DNA of 64,000 nt, taken from positions 5,525,001 through 5,589,000 of the forward strand of contig NZ_CP059322.2 in assembly GCF_013694245.2 (NCBI RefSeq), written 5' to 3'. Numbering within the stretch: position 1 is the stretch's first letter; each line of letters opens with the position of its first letter. Of the stretch, positions 23,197-31,708 are shown piece after piece. The DNA comes from Micromonospora ferruginea (lineage in GTDB: Bacteria; Actinomycetota; Actinomycetes; Mycobacteriales; Micromonosporaceae). A program made the position numbers and the translations under genes. The notes under the pieces were generated by a model. The model saw only the letters and a list, made by a program, of their open reading frames with translations, was not told the DNA's origin and searched no databases.

Positions 23197-23979
23197 ATGG
23201 ACGACACGACACTGGTGTCCCGGTTCCTTCGCGACGGCTTCGTGAAGGTGCCGGGCGCCGTCGCACCGCGCGTGGCCGCGGACTGCGCGCGGCTGCTGTG
23301 GCGGGAGACGGGCTGCGACCCGGACGACCCGGCCACCTGGACGCGGCCCGTGCACTGGGTGCCCGGCATGGCGCAGGGGCCGTTCGCCGCCGCGCCCAAT
23401 TCCCCGTTCCTCCATCACGCGTACGACCTGCTCGTCGGCGCGGGACGGTGGGAGCCGCGTTACTCGCTGGGCACGTTCCCGCTGCGCTTCCCGCACGAGG
23501 ACGAGCCGGACGACGCGGGCTGGCACATCGAGGGCAGCTACCTGCCGGAGGGCGCGACCTGGTACTTCACGAACGTCCGCTCCCGGGACCGGGCGCTGCT
23601 GATGCTGTTCCTGTTCAGCGAGGTCGGCGCGGAGGACGCCCCGACCCGGATCCGGGTCGGCTCACACCTCGACGTGCCGAAGGTGCTGGAGAGGTACGGG
23701 GAGGACGGGGCGAGCGGGCTGGACCTCGCGCCCGAGCTGGTGGCGGCCTCCGACCACCGGCCGCTCGCCCTGGCCACCGGGTCGCCGGGCGACGTCTTCC
23801 TGTGCCATCCGTTCCTGGTGCACGGGGCACAACCGCACCACGGGACGCGACCGCGCTTCATGGCCCAGCCGCCGCTGATGCCGGCCGCGCCGTACGAGCT
23901 GGAACGGGCCGACGGCGCGTACTCGCCCGTGGAGATCGCGATTCGCCGAGGGCTCGGGCGGGACACCGGGTGCGGGTGA
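23197..23979 (+). CDS. Phytanoyl-CoA dioxygenase (PhyH)-like protein
   Basis: 260 aa protein of the 2-oxoglutarate/Fe(II) oxygenase superfamily. The start FLRDGFVKVPGAV is typical. The metal triad appears as H110 and E112 (GWHIEGSYL, an HxE variant of HxD) and H209 (HPFLVHGAQPHHG), with R218 as the 2-oxoglutarate ligand. Substrate unknown; bacterial members hydroxylate small molecules and lipids. ATG 23197 is preceded by a G-rich stretch and by CACGAT at 6 nt. Its stop overlaps the next start as GTGA. Confidence 0.88.
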   Translation: MDDTTLVSRFLRDGFVKVPGAVAPRVAADCARLLWRETGCDPDDPATWTRPVHWVPGMAQGPFAAAPNSPFLHHAYDLLVGAGRWEPRYSLGTFPLRFPHEDEPDDAGWHIEGSYLPEGATWYFTNVRSRDRALLMLFLFSEVGAEDAPTRIRVGSHLDVPKVLERYGEDGASGLDLAPELVAASDHRPLALATGSPGDVFLCHPFLVHGAQPHHGTRPRFMAQPPLMPAAPYELERADGAYSPVEIAIRRGLGRDTGCG

Positions 23980-24800
23980 GCGGCCGCAACGCCCGGTTCC
24001 AGCAGTGGGAGGCTCTGCTCCGCAACCGGGCCAAGCGGCAGCGTCGCGGCGAGTTCCTCGTGCAGGGCGTGCGCCCGATCGCGATGGCCGTCGAACACGA
24101 CTGGGAGGTCCGGGAGCTGCTCTACGACGCCGAGGCCCAGATGTCCGGCTGGGCACGCAAGGTCCTGGACACCGTCCGGGCCGAGACGTTCGCCGTCTCC
24201 CGTGAACTGATGCACGAGCTGGGCGGCAAGGCGGACACCGTGCCGGAGCTGCTGGCCGTGGTCGCGTCACGGGCGGACGACCTGTCCCGCATCCCGGCCG
24301 GGCCGACCATGAACGTCGTCGTGTTCGACCGGCCCACCAGCCCGGGCAACATCGGGACGCTCGTCCGGTCCGCGGACGCCCTCGGCGCGTCCGGCGTCAT
24401 CGTCACCGGCCATGCCGCCGACGTGTACGACCCGAAGGCGGTGCGGGCGAGCACCGGCTCGCTGTTCGCGCTGCCCGTGGTCCGGGTGCCCGCGTACCAG
24501 GCCGTGCTGTCCTGGGTCGCCGACGTGCGCGCCGCCGGCGTCGGCATCGGAGTCGTGGGCACCGACGAGCACGGCGCACTGGATGTCGCCGAGTACGACT
24601 TCACGCGACCCACCCTGACCCTGATCGGCAACGAGACCACCGGTCTCAGCGTCGGCTGGCGTGCGGCCTGCGACCAGCTCGTCCGGATCCCGATGTCCGG
24701 GGCCGCCAGCTCCCTGAACGCGGCGGCCGCCGGGACCGTCGTCCTCTACGAGTCGGCACGCCAGCGCCGTGCCGCCCCGGTGGCGCCTCGGCAGCGTTAA
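23976..24800 (+). CDS. TrmH/SpoU family RNA 2'-O-methyltransferase
   Basis: 274 aa SPOUT methylase. The N-terminal NARFQQWEALLRNRAKRQRR is the RNA-binding substrate domain. The catalytic domain has the three family motifs: NIGTLVRSADALGA, LTLIGNETTGLS and IPMSGAASSLNAAAAG. It should methylate a ribose in rRNA or tRNA using S-adenosylmethionine. The GTG start overlaps the previous stop (GTGA). The TAA stop (24798-24800) is supplied by the hairpin repeat that begins at 24796. Confidence 0.93.
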   Translation: MSGRNARFQQWEALLRNRAKRQRRGEFLVQGVRPIAMAVEHDWEVRELLYDAEAQMSGWARKVLDTVRAETFAVSRELMHELGGKADTVPELLAVVASRADDLSRIPAGPTMNVVVFDRPTSPGNIGTLVRSADALGASGVIVTGHAADVYDPKAVRASTGSLFALPVVRVPAYQAVLSWVADVRAAGVGIGVVGTDEHGALDVAEYDFTRPTLTLIGNETTGLSVGWRAACDQLVRIPMSGAASSLNAAAAGTVVLYESARQRRAAPVAPRQR

Positions 24801-24849
24801 GAAGGGGCCCCGCCTATACCGAAAGCGTTAAGAAGGGGCCCCGCCTTAC
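24796..24849. repeat. Dispersed hairpin repeat, site B (two units) providing both stop codons
   Basis: Units 24796-24819 and 24827-24849 begin GTTAAGAAGGGGCCCCGCC and end TATAC or TTAC. The TAA of the first is the stop of the methylase gene, and the complementary TAA at the end of the second is the stop of the converging CDP-alcohol phosphatidyltransferase gene. It can act as a bidirectional terminator. Confidence 0.85.
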
Positions 24850-25565
24850 AGTGAGGCGCGGGCGGAGAACGCGATGCTGGCGAGCAGGAAGCCGCCGTTC
24901 ACCACCGTGAACGCCACCATCACCCAGAACGCCAGCGCCGGCGCGAACACCAGCACCAGCCCGGCCACGAAGATCACCGCGCCGTAGTCGCGGACCAGCT
25001 TCACCAGGCGCACCGGCAGGGACGTCGAGGTGACCATGCTGGCCGCGTTCGGGCCGGCCTGCATCACCGACGTCACCAGGTTGACCATCCAGGTGCCGGC
25101 GAACACCGCCACCAACCAGACCGGCGTCGACGGGCGCTGCGCCACGGCGGTGGCGGACAGAGCGGCCACCAGCGCGATCTGGGCGGCCACGTCGCAGAGC
25201 ACGTCGACCCGGGCGCCGGCCGCGCTGCCCTGACCGGTCACCCGGGCGAGCTGCCCGTCGGCGCAGTCCAGCGCGTACGCGACCTGCCAGCCGACCAGCG
25301 CGACCAGCCCGACCACCCAGGCCGGGACTGTGCCGGCGGCCACCTCGTCGGCGAACGCGACCACGGTCGCCGAGGCGGCCAGCCCCAGCACCAGGTTGGC
25401 CACGGTCAGCGCGGTCGGGCGCAGCCCCAGCCGCTGAGCGGCAAGCGCGAACGCCGCCCCGATCCACTGGCTGATCGACTCGCTGAACAGGCCGCCGCCC
25501 CGGTTGACCCGGTGGAAGTCGGCGACGGTGGGACGGGGCTCAGCCAAGGTGGTCGCGGAGGGCAC
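24846..25565 (-). CDS. CDP-alcohol phosphatidyltransferase
   Basis: 239 aa integral membrane enzyme with about six helices. The complete family signature D-x2-DG-x2-AR-x8-G-x3-D-x3-D is visible from DCADGQLAR to ARVDVLCD, near residues 98-123. It condenses a CDP-activated alcohol with a second alcohol. It is the last gene of a three-gene operon with a cytidylyltransferase-like and a glycerol-1-phosphate-dehydrogenase-like gene, overlapping the latter by 26 nt. That context suggests that the activated alcohol is made by those two enzymes and then attached to a lipid or polyol. The product is not known. Confidence 0.93.
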   Translation of the reverse strand: MPSATTLAEPRPTVADFHRVNRGGGLFSESISQWIGAAFALAAQRLGLRPTALTVANLVLGLAASATVVAFADEVAAGTVPAWVVGLVALVGWQVAYALDCADGQLARVTGQGSAAGARVDVLCDVAAQIALVAALSATAVAQRPSTPVWLVAVFAGTWMVNLVTSVMQAGPNAASMVTSTSLPVRLVKLVRDYGAVIFVAGLVLVFAPALAFWVMVAFTVVNGGFLLASIAFSARASL

Positions 25566-26607
25566 CGGCGTAGTCTGCCAGCCGCTCCCGGGTCTCGGAA
25601 GCGGACATCGCCAGGTGTTCGAGGATGGTGTAGCGGTCCGGCCGGGTGGCCGGCGCGAACTGCACCGCCTCGACGAACTGGTGGTCGGTCAGCTCCACCT
25701 CGGCCGGCAGCCGGGGCAACCCGTGCCGGGCCAGGCAGGCGGACATCTCGGCGAACCGGCGCTCGTCGCCGCGCAGGAACGTGCAGAACAGCGCGCCGAG
25801 CCCGGCCAGCTCGCCGTGCGAGGCGGTGCCCGGGAACAGCGCGTCGACCGCGTGCATGATCTCGTGGCAGCCGCCGCTGCACGGACGGCTGGTGCCCTCG
25901 ATGGCCATCGCCAGGCCGCTGGAGATCAGCGCGTCGGCCAGCACCGTGACGAACGCGTCGTCGGTCATGTCGCCCGGATGGTTGAGCACCGCCTCCGCGC
26001 CGGCCCGCGACAACGCTGCGGCCAGCCCGTCCACCGGCTCGCCGCGCACCACGCGGGCCAGCTCCCAGTCGGCCAGCGCGCTGATGTTGCTGACCACGTC
26101 ACCGATGCCGGCCCGGTTGTGCCGCTCCGGCCCGGCCTCCACGAAGTCCAGGTCGACGATCACCGCGATCGGGATGTGCACCCCGTAGGAACCCTTCAGG
26201 CCCTCGGTGATGAGGCTGGCCACCGGGGAGGCGATGCCGTCGTTTGCGAGCGCGGTCGCCACCGTCACCATCGGCAGGCCGCGCCGGGTGGCCGCGTACT
26301 TCGCCACGTCGATGGTCTTGCCGCCACCGATGCCGACCACCGCGTCGTACGACCGGGCGCGCAGCTTGCCACCCAGCTCGTCGGCGGCGTCCAGGGTGCC
26401 CCCGGCCACGGTGAACACGTCCGCCGACCGCAGCGACGGCCGGATCAGCTCGGCGATCTTCTCGCCCTGCCCCGGCCCGACCACCACGGCCACGTCCCCG
26501 CCGGCCGAGATCCGGCCGTCGGAGAGGATCGCCGCCAGGTCGGCCACCGCGCCCCGCCGCACGTCGATGTGCAGCGGGGTGAGGACGCTACGGGCTAGTA
26601 GCGGCAC
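25540..26607 (-). CDS. Iron-containing alcohol dehydrogenase, glycerol-1-phosphate dehydrogenase-like
   Basis: 355 aa. The NAD(P) site shows GIGGGKTIDVAKYAA, and the next segment TVATALANDGIASPVASL resembles the sn-glycerol-1-phosphate dehydrogenase/AraM group. Metal-binding His residues are expected in CHEIMHAVDALFPGTASHGE. In archaea and some bacilli these enzymes reduce dihydroxyacetone phosphate to sn-glycerol-1-phosphate. Here it lies between a nucleotidyltransferase and a CDP-alcohol phosphatidyltransferase, with overlaps of 13 and 26 nt, so it probably supplies a polyol phosphate to be activated. GTG 26607 is the first start in frame that preserves the N-terminal strand. Confidence 0.88.
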   Translation of the reverse strand: MPLLARSVLTPLHIDVRRGAVADLAAILSDGRISAGGDVAVVVGPGQGEKIAELIRPSLRSADVFTVAGGTLDAADELGGKLRARSYDAVVGIGGGKTIDVAKYAATRRGLPMVTVATALANDGIASPVASLITEGLKGSYGVHIPIAVIVDLDFVEAGPERHNRAGIGDVVSNISALADWELARVVRGEPVDGLAAALSRAGAEAVLNHPGDMTDDAFVTVLADALISSGLAMAIEGTSRPCSGGCHEIMHAVDALFPGTASHGELAGLGALFCTFLRGDERRFAEMSACLARHGLPRLPAEVELTDHQFVEAVQFAPATRPDRYTILEHLAMSASETRERLADYAGALRDHLG

Positions 26608-27326
26608 GCGATCTCCCGCGCCCGGGCCAGGTCGTCGTGGTTGTCGACCTCGACCCAGGACACGTCGCCGATCGGCGCCGCCCGCACCTCGCCACCGCGG
26701 TCGGCGAACTCCTGGTAGCCGTCCTCGTAGTAGAGGTTCGGGTCCCGCCGCCAGGTCGCCTCCAGCGCGTCCGCGAGCGCGTCGGCCACCTGCGGCTCGA
26801 TCAGCGTCGCGCCGATGTACTCGCCGTACGCCTCGCCCGGGTCCATCAGCTTGGTGATCCGGGTGAGCTGGCCGGCGGCGTCGAAGGTGGTCTTCATCTC
26901 CTCCTCGGCCAGCGGCTTGAGCGTGTCGACGGCCAGCAGGATGCCCGGGCCGCGCTCGGCCAGCAGCGTCTTCTCGACGCTCACCGGGTGCACGGTGTCG
27001 CCGTTGACCAGCAGCACGCCCCGGGAGAAGTGCTCCCGGGCCAGCCAGAGCGAGTACGCGTTGTTCCACTCCTCGGCCTTGTCGTTGTCGACCAGGGTGA
27101 TGGTGACGCCGTACTTCTCCGCCAGCTCGGCCTGCCGCCGCCGGACCGCGTCGGCGGCGTAGCCGACCACGATCACCACCTCGGTCAGCCCCACCTCGGC
27201 GAGGTTGCGCAGCGCGATGTCGAGGATGGTGGTCTCCCCGTCGACCGGCACCAGGGCCTTGGGCAGGGTGTCCGTGTACGGCCGCAGCCGGCGCCCCGCA
27301 CCCGCGGCGAGCACCATCCCGATCAT
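26595..27326 (-). CDS. Nucleotidyltransferase, phosphocholine/polyol-phosphate cytidylyltransferase-like
   Basis: 243 aa NTP-transferase. The N-terminal signature VLAAGAGRRLRPYTDTLPKA with catalytic Lys is complete, followed by the metal site LLVNGDTVHP and the EWNNAYSLWLA segment common to LicC-like phosphocholine cytidylyltransferases. It probably forms a CDP-alcohol from CTP and a phosphorylated alcohol. As the first gene of the operon it overlaps the dehydrogenase by 13 nt. By analogy with the archaeal inositol-phosphate cytidylyltransferase/phosphatidyltransferase fusion, the operon may make an unusual phosphodiester lipid or solute. Substrate inferred. Confidence 0.88.
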   Translation of the reverse strand: MIGMVLAAGAGRRLRPYTDTLPKALVPVDGETTILDIALRNLAEVGLTEVVIVVGYAADAVRRRQAELAEKYGVTITLVDNDKAEEWNNAYSLWLAREHFSRGVLLVNGDTVHPVSVEKTLLAERGPGILLAVDTLKPLAEEEMKTTFDAAGQLTRITKLMDPGEAYGEYIGATLIEPQVADALADALEATWRRDPNLYYEDGYQEFADRGGEVRAAPIGDVSWVEVDNHDDLARAREIACRY

Positions 27327-27411
27327 GCCGACACGCTCCTCTTCTCGACCGATTCCACGAGGCGAGGATATCGTCGGCGGCCCGGCGGCCGTGGTGCAGC
27401 CCGTGATCGCC

Positions 27412-27861
27412 CTAGAGCCCGATCGACCGCAGCGCCGCGAAACCGTCCGCCACGATCCGCCTGAGCAGACCGTCGTTGACGTCCCGGTGCTCGTCCAGCA
27501 CGGCGATGTCCCGCTCGGCCAGCCAGCGGAACTCGGTGTGCTCGGTGGGTTCCAGCCGGGGCCGGCTCAGGTCGCCGTCCACCCGGACCAGGAAGTCGGT
27601 CTCCATCCGCTCCACCCCGTCGTCGCCGGTGTAGCGGTATTCGCCGACCAGGCCGAGCACGTGCGACACGGCCCAGCCGGTCTCCTCGGTGACCTCCCGG
27701 CGCAGCGCGTCGTCGATCTCCTCACCCGGCTCGACGTGACCGCCGGCGATGTCCCAACAGTTGGGGAAGAGACGACGCTCGGCGGAGCGGCGCTGGACGA
27801 AGATGCGGCCGTCGTCGTCGACGATCAGCGCGCCGGCGCAGCGGAGGGGCTCGGTGGACAC
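27412..27861 (-). CDS. NUDIX hydrolase
   Basis: 149 aa. The Nudix box is complete: GHVEPGE followed by seven residues and REVTEETGW. The N-terminal CAGALIVDDDGRIFVQRRSA and C-terminal FRWLAERDIAVL are typical of MutT/IDI-like pyrophosphohydrolases. Substrate unknown. GTG 27861 lies 6 nt after a TACTGT box, giving a probable leaderless mRNA. Confidence 0.92.
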   Translation of the reverse strand: MSTEPLRCAGALIVDDDGRIFVQRRSAERRLFPNCWDIAGGHVEPGEEIDDALRREVTEETGWAVSHVLGLVGEYRYTGDDGVERMETDFLVRVDGDLSRPRLEPTEHTEFRWLAERDIAVLDEHRDVNDGLLRRIVADGFAALRSIGL

Positions 27862-27867
27862 CCTCCG

Positions 27868-27873
27868 ACAGTA
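27868..27873 (-). promoter_or_regulatory. -10 box of NUDIX gene
   Basis: TACTGT on the minus strand, 6 nt before GTG 27861. CGGAGG between them could also act as a ribosome site, but it lies against the start codon. Confidence 0.45.
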
Positions 27874-27973
27874 GCGAGCCGCGCCGTTTCCGGCGATGCC
27901 CGTTCTTGTCCCGGTACGCATCGATGGCCCACCATGTCCGTACCCAGTCGCCGTCCCACAGGAGTGATGTGTG

Positions 27974-28366
27974 ATGCAGGTTCGGGAAGCGATGTCCAGT
28001 GAGGTTTTCGTGGTCGGCCCGGAGCACACGCTCCGCCAGGCGGCCCGGATGATGTCGGCCCGCGGTGTCGGGTCGGCGGTCGTGATCGACCCGGATTCCG
28101 AAGGGGTCGGGATCATGACCGAACGCGACGTGCTGAAGGCCATCGGCGCCGGGCTCGACCCGGACGTCGAGCGCACCGGTGCCCACCTGACCTGGGACGT
28201 CGTCTACGCCGGCCCGGACTGGACGGTGGAGGAGGCGGCCGCGGCGATGGCCCGGGGCGGGTTCCGCCACCTGGTGGTGCTCGACGGCCGGGAGGTGGCC
28301 GGGGTGATCTCGGTACGTGACCTGATGCGGGTCTGGGCGCGGGAGCACGCCCCGACCCGGGCCTGA
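27974..28366 (+). CDS. CBS-domain pair protein
   Basis: 130 aa, almost entirely two CBS domains: first around VREAMSSEVFVVGPEHTLRQ to GIMTERDVLKAI, second around WTVEEAAAAMARGGFRHLVV to GVISVRDLMRVWA. Such stand-alone pairs bind adenine nucleotides and are often redox or energy sensors. AGGAG at 27960-27964 serves ATG 27974 or the GTG three bases earlier. A perfect hairpin follows 8 nt after the stop. Confidence 0.92.
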   Translation: MQVREAMSSEVFVVGPEHTLRQAARMMSARGVGSAVVIDPDSEGVGIMTERDVLKAIGAGLDPDVERTGAHLTWDVVYAGPDWTVEEAAAAMARGGFRHLVVLDGREVAGVISVRDLMRVWAREHAPTRA

Positions 28367-28373
28367 GACGGGC

Positions 28374-28403
28374 GATGGCCCGGCCGATACCGGCCGGGCC
28401 ATC
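28374..28403. terminator. Hairpin terminator between CBS and malectin genes
   Basis: Arms 28374-28386 and 28391-28403 (GATGGCCCGGCCG and its exact complement) enclose a 4-nt loop. It lies between two converging genes and can terminate both. There is no U-tract, as is usual in high-GC actinomycetes. Confidence 0.8.
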
Positions 28404-28434
28404 GTCGTGCGGTTTCTCGGTGGTGCCGTCCCGG

Positions 28435-31400
28435 TCAGGGGCCGACGAAGACCGCGGTGCCGCGCCAGTCCACGTCGTCGACGCCGGGGCCGCTGCGCAC
28501 CGTGGCGGAGCCGGTCGGCGCGCCGTCCGACCAGTCCATCGTGGACAGGTTGCCGGTGCTCCGGGAGACGACGTAGAGCTTGTCACCGTCCAGGAACAGG
28601 CCGGCCGCGTCGGCGAACGCGGTCGTCCCGGTGATCGTGGTCCGCTCCGCGCCGACCGTGCCGGTGTCCGGCGTGAACTGCCGCGAGAACAGCGTGCTCT
28701 GGCCGGCCAGCGCGTAGTAGACGCGGCCGCTCTTGTAGAACATCGCGGTCACGTTGGGCAGCTCGGCGGCGAAGTTGGTGGTCATGCCCGCGTAGGTCGA
28801 GCCCTCCGGCGCGGAGCCGGTGACCACCGTGTCCCACTTCTCGTCGTGGTAGGGGTCGAGCTTCTTCGGGCTGCCGAAGTCGGCACCGTCGAACGAGCGC
28901 TTGTAGAGGTCGCCGCCGACGCCGTAGAACAGGTCACCGCCGACCCAGAACGCACCCTTGACGGTCGACCAGCGGGTGTCGTCCGGGTTGGGCACCGACA
29001 TCGCGTTGCCGACGGTCGTCGCGCCGTCGTACGACCGCTTGGTGATGCTGTCGACCGTGGTGGCCGGCGGCACCGGCGGCAGCTTGACGATCTCGATGCC
29101 CTGCACCAGCGGGTTCTCCAGGACCCGACCGAAGTCGACGTCGACGTTGCCGTCGCTGGTCACCGCGAAGGCCCGCATGGTGCCCTTGTTGGTGGCGCCG
29201 ATCGAGGCGATCGGGTCGAAGCTGCTCAGCTTCTGCACGCCGTCGATGCTGACGTTGAACTTGCGCTTGCCGGCGGTGGCGGTGCCGGCCCAGCGGTTGG
29301 CCAGGTAGAGCCGCACCTGCACCGGCGTGCCGGCCGGGACCGGGAAGTCCCACTGCATGTCCGGGGCGGGCGCCTCGTCCCACCGCTCGCTGCTGAAGAG
29401 CTGGACCGGCGTGCCGGCCGGCACGGTGCCGTCGACCGTCGCGTCGGTGGTGTACGTCGTCACCGTGTTGCCGGCGTTGTGTAGGGCGCTCGGCGCGGTC
29501 AGGCTGTCGCCCGCCCAGGCCGGGCCGCTCGGCGCGGCGAGCTGGTCGCCACCGGCGTTGACCCGGTAGAGCACGTCCGAGGCGTCCGGCGTCGGCGCGG
29601 TCTTGACGATCTCGATGCCCTGGATCAGCGGGTTCTCCAGGACCCGGCCGAAGTCGATGTCGACCACGCCGTCGCTGACCACGGAGAAGGACTGCATGGT
29701 GCCGCGGTCGGTGCCGCCGGCGGCGGCCACCGGGTCGAAGTCGTTCAGCTTGAGCACGCCGTCGATGCTGACGTCGAGCTTGCGCTTGCCGACGGTGGCG
29801 GTGCCGGAGTAGCGGTTGGCCAGGTAGAGCCGGACGTTCACCCGGGTGCCGGCCGCGACCGGGATGTCCCACTGCATGTCGGGCGCGGTCGCCTGGTCCC
29901 ACCGCTCGGTGTTGAACAGGGTGGCCGGGGTGCTGGTCGGCACCGTGGCGTCGAACGTCGCGTTGGTCGGGTAGGCCTTCGCGCTGTTGCCGCCGTTGTG
30001 GTACGGGCTGGGCGCGGCGTCGGTGTCGGCGGCCCAGTCCGGCCCGCCGTCGGTCGCCGGGATGGCCGGGCCACCCGCGTTGACCCGGTAGAGGACCTCG
30101 GTCTGCGCCGCGCGGCCGGCCTGGTAGACGTCGCCGGGCAGGCCCTTGGTGCTGGTCGAGTGCGGGGTGCTGCCGCCGTCCAGCGGGAAGAAGGCGATCT
30201 TCTTCCGCTGGTATTCGAAGTTGCCGATGTAGTCCTGGTCGCTGCCCAGCCAGAGACCCTGCGGGGTGACCAGCATCTCGGTGACGCCGTAGCCGCGCGG
30301 GTGGCGGCCCGGGTTCCAGGCCAGCGGCAGGCCGCTGGCCGGGTCGAGGGCGGCGATGCTGGCCCGCGGCACCGCGCCCGGTCCGGCCTTGTCGCGGGCG
30401 AGCGGGTTGTTGGACCAGCGGAAGTGGCCGCCGACGTAGATGGCCTTCTCGCTGATGCCGACGGAGAGGAACGTGTCGCCGCCGCTGAAGTTGGTCCAGG
30501 TCGGCTTCTGGCCGGCGCCGGTGGCGTCGGTCTCCCAGCGGGCCGCCGAGTCGCAGAGCGTGCCCGGGTAGGACGCACCGGTGGTGACCACCACGAAGTA
30601 CTTGCCGTCGGGGGAGAACTGGGCGTCGCGCACCCACGAGTCGAAGGCGCTGTACTTGCAGGCGCCCGAGTAGCCGTCGGTGTTCCAGTCGGCGACGGTG
30701 GCCGAGCCGGTGCCCAGGGTGATCCGCACGATCTGGTCGTGCACCGCGCCGTCGGCCTTCTTGAAGTTGCCGATCACCACGAGGTGCTTGCCGTCCGGCG
30801 AGACGGTCAGCTTCTCGACGCCGACGCCGGCCGAGGCGCCACCGTTGGTCGACGTCCAGTTGTGGTGCTCGGTCAGCGCCACGGTCAGGTAGTCGTCGAC
30901 CGCGCCGGTGGTCGGGTTCAGCGAGGCGAGCCCGTTGCGGTTGGTGGTCGCGGTGACCGTGCTGAAGATGCCGCCGGCCAGCAGGTGGCCGTCGATCAGC
31001 GCGATGTCGTTGACCGTGCCGTTGAACGCCGGGCCCTTGAAGCCGTCGACCGGGGTGCCGTCGGCGACGTTCAGCAGCGCGAGCTTGCGGAAGTTCTTGT
31101 CGCCGACCTTGTTGAAGGTGCCGGCGACGTAGACCGTGCCCGCGGTCGGGCCGGCGATGATCGCGGTGACGTCACCGTCGAGCACCGGCGCGAACGCCTC
31201 GTCGATCTTGCCGGTCGCCTTGTCGAAGGCGAGCAGGCCCCGGCGGTCGACCGGGGTGGGCGAGGAGCCGCGGTTCTGCGCGTTGGTGAACGAGCCACCC
31301 ACGATCACCTTGCTGCCGGCGTCGTGGATGGCCACGACGTTGCCGTCGTTGATGTTCGGCGTCTTGTCCGAGGGCACCTCGCCGACCAGCGTGCTGTGGT

Positions 31401-31521
31401 CGGGCGCGACCGTGGCCGCCGGCGCGGCCAGTGCCGGCACGGGGGTGAACAGGGTGGCGATGCCGAGCACGGCAGCGCCGAAGGCGGACACCGAGCGGTG
31501 TCTCAGGATCGAGGAAGGCAC
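28435..31521 (-). CDS. Large secreted protein with beta-propeller-like region and two malectin domains
   Basis: 1028 aa. A Sec signal peptide (basic start, hydrophobic core, LAAPAA near 33) leads into a region of repeated blades (GGSFTNAQ, AGTFNKVG, LAGGIFSTV), like delta-60/WD-type propellers, to about residue 465. Two malectin-type carbohydrate-binding modules (about 473-640 and 647-812) start with VLYRVNAGG and end with FGRVLENPLxQGIEIVK. They are about 520 nt apart and very similar, a recent duplication. The last 215 residues look like another propeller segment. GTG 31521 has GGAG 6 nt upstream; a longer form from 31629 would bury the signal peptide. Being next to the polysaccharide genes, it probably binds surface glycans. 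Confidence 0.88.
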   Translation of the reverse strand: MPSSILRHRSVSAFGAAVLGIATLFTPVPALAAPAATVAPDHSTLVGEVPSDKTPNINDGNVVAIHDAGSKVIVGGSFTNAQNRGSSPTPVDRRGLLAFDKATGKIDEAFAPVLDGDVTAIIAGPTAGTVYVAGTFNKVGDKNFRKLALLNVADGTPVDGFKGPAFNGTVNDIALIDGHLLAGGIFSTVTATTNRNGLASLNPTTGAVDDYLTVALTEHHNWTSTNGGASAGVGVEKLTVSPDGKHLVVIGNFKKADGAVHDQIVRITLGTGSATVADWNTDGYSGACKYSAFDSWVRDAQFSPDGKYFVVVTTGASYPGTLCDSAARWETDATGAGQKPTWTNFSGGDTFLSVGISEKAIYVGGHFRWSNNPLARDKAGPGAVPRASIAALDPASGLPLAWNPGRHPRGYGVTEMLVTPQGLWLGSDQDYIGNFEYQRKKIAFFPLDGGSTPHSTSTKGLPGDVYQAGRAAQTEVLYRVNAGGPAIPATDGGPDWAADTDAAPSPYHNGGNSAKAYPTNATFDATVPTSTPATLFNTERWDQATAPDMQWDIPVAAGTRVNVRLYLANRYSGTATVGKRKLDVSIDGVLKLNDFDPVAAAGGTDRGTMQSFSVVSDGVVDIDFGRVLENPLIQGIEIVKTAPTPDASDVLYRVNAGGDQLAAPSGPAWAGDSLTAPSALHNAGNTVTTYTTDATVDGTVPAGTPVQLFSSERWDEAPAPDMQWDFPVPAGTPVQVRLYLANRWAGTATAGKRKFNVSIDGVQKLSSFDPIASIGATNKGTMRAFAVTSDGNVDVDFGRVLENPLVQGIEIVKLPPVPPATTVDSITKRSYDGATTVGNAMSVPNPDDTRWSTVKGAFWVGGDLFYGVGGDLYKRSFDGADFGSPKKLDPYHDEKWDTVVTGSAPEGSTYAGMTTNFAAELPNVTAMFYKSGRVYYALAGQSTLFSRQFTPDTGTVGAERTTITGTTAFADAAGLFLDGDKLYVVSRSTGNLSTMDWSDGAPTGSATVRSGPGVDDVDWRGTAVFVGP

Positions 31522-31708
31522 AGGCTGCTCCGGGGGGAACGTCGGAGGCGCTGCGATCGTGGCCGGTGTCGACGCGAGGTGTGGCGTCGCACGGCCGACC
31601 GCAGACGTGAGAGCAATACCTTCTCGCATTCGCCTGTCGCCCGTCCACCCGGGACCGGCCTTTTTGACACAACAAGCGGCCCGAGTCGAACGAAAAGACG
31701 AGTGAAGA

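Noticed and set aside
22557..24800. Single 747-codon frame ending in the TrmH methylase
   Set aside because: It is the methylase frame left open upstream through GT4 and PhyH genes; the real start is the GTG at 23976 with GTGA coupling.
25540..27069. Possible fusion of the dehydrogenase with an upstream domain
   Set aside because: The upstream part is the shifted shadow of the nucleotidyltransferase; overlap of only 13 nt and GTG 26607 give a normal-length dehydrogenase.
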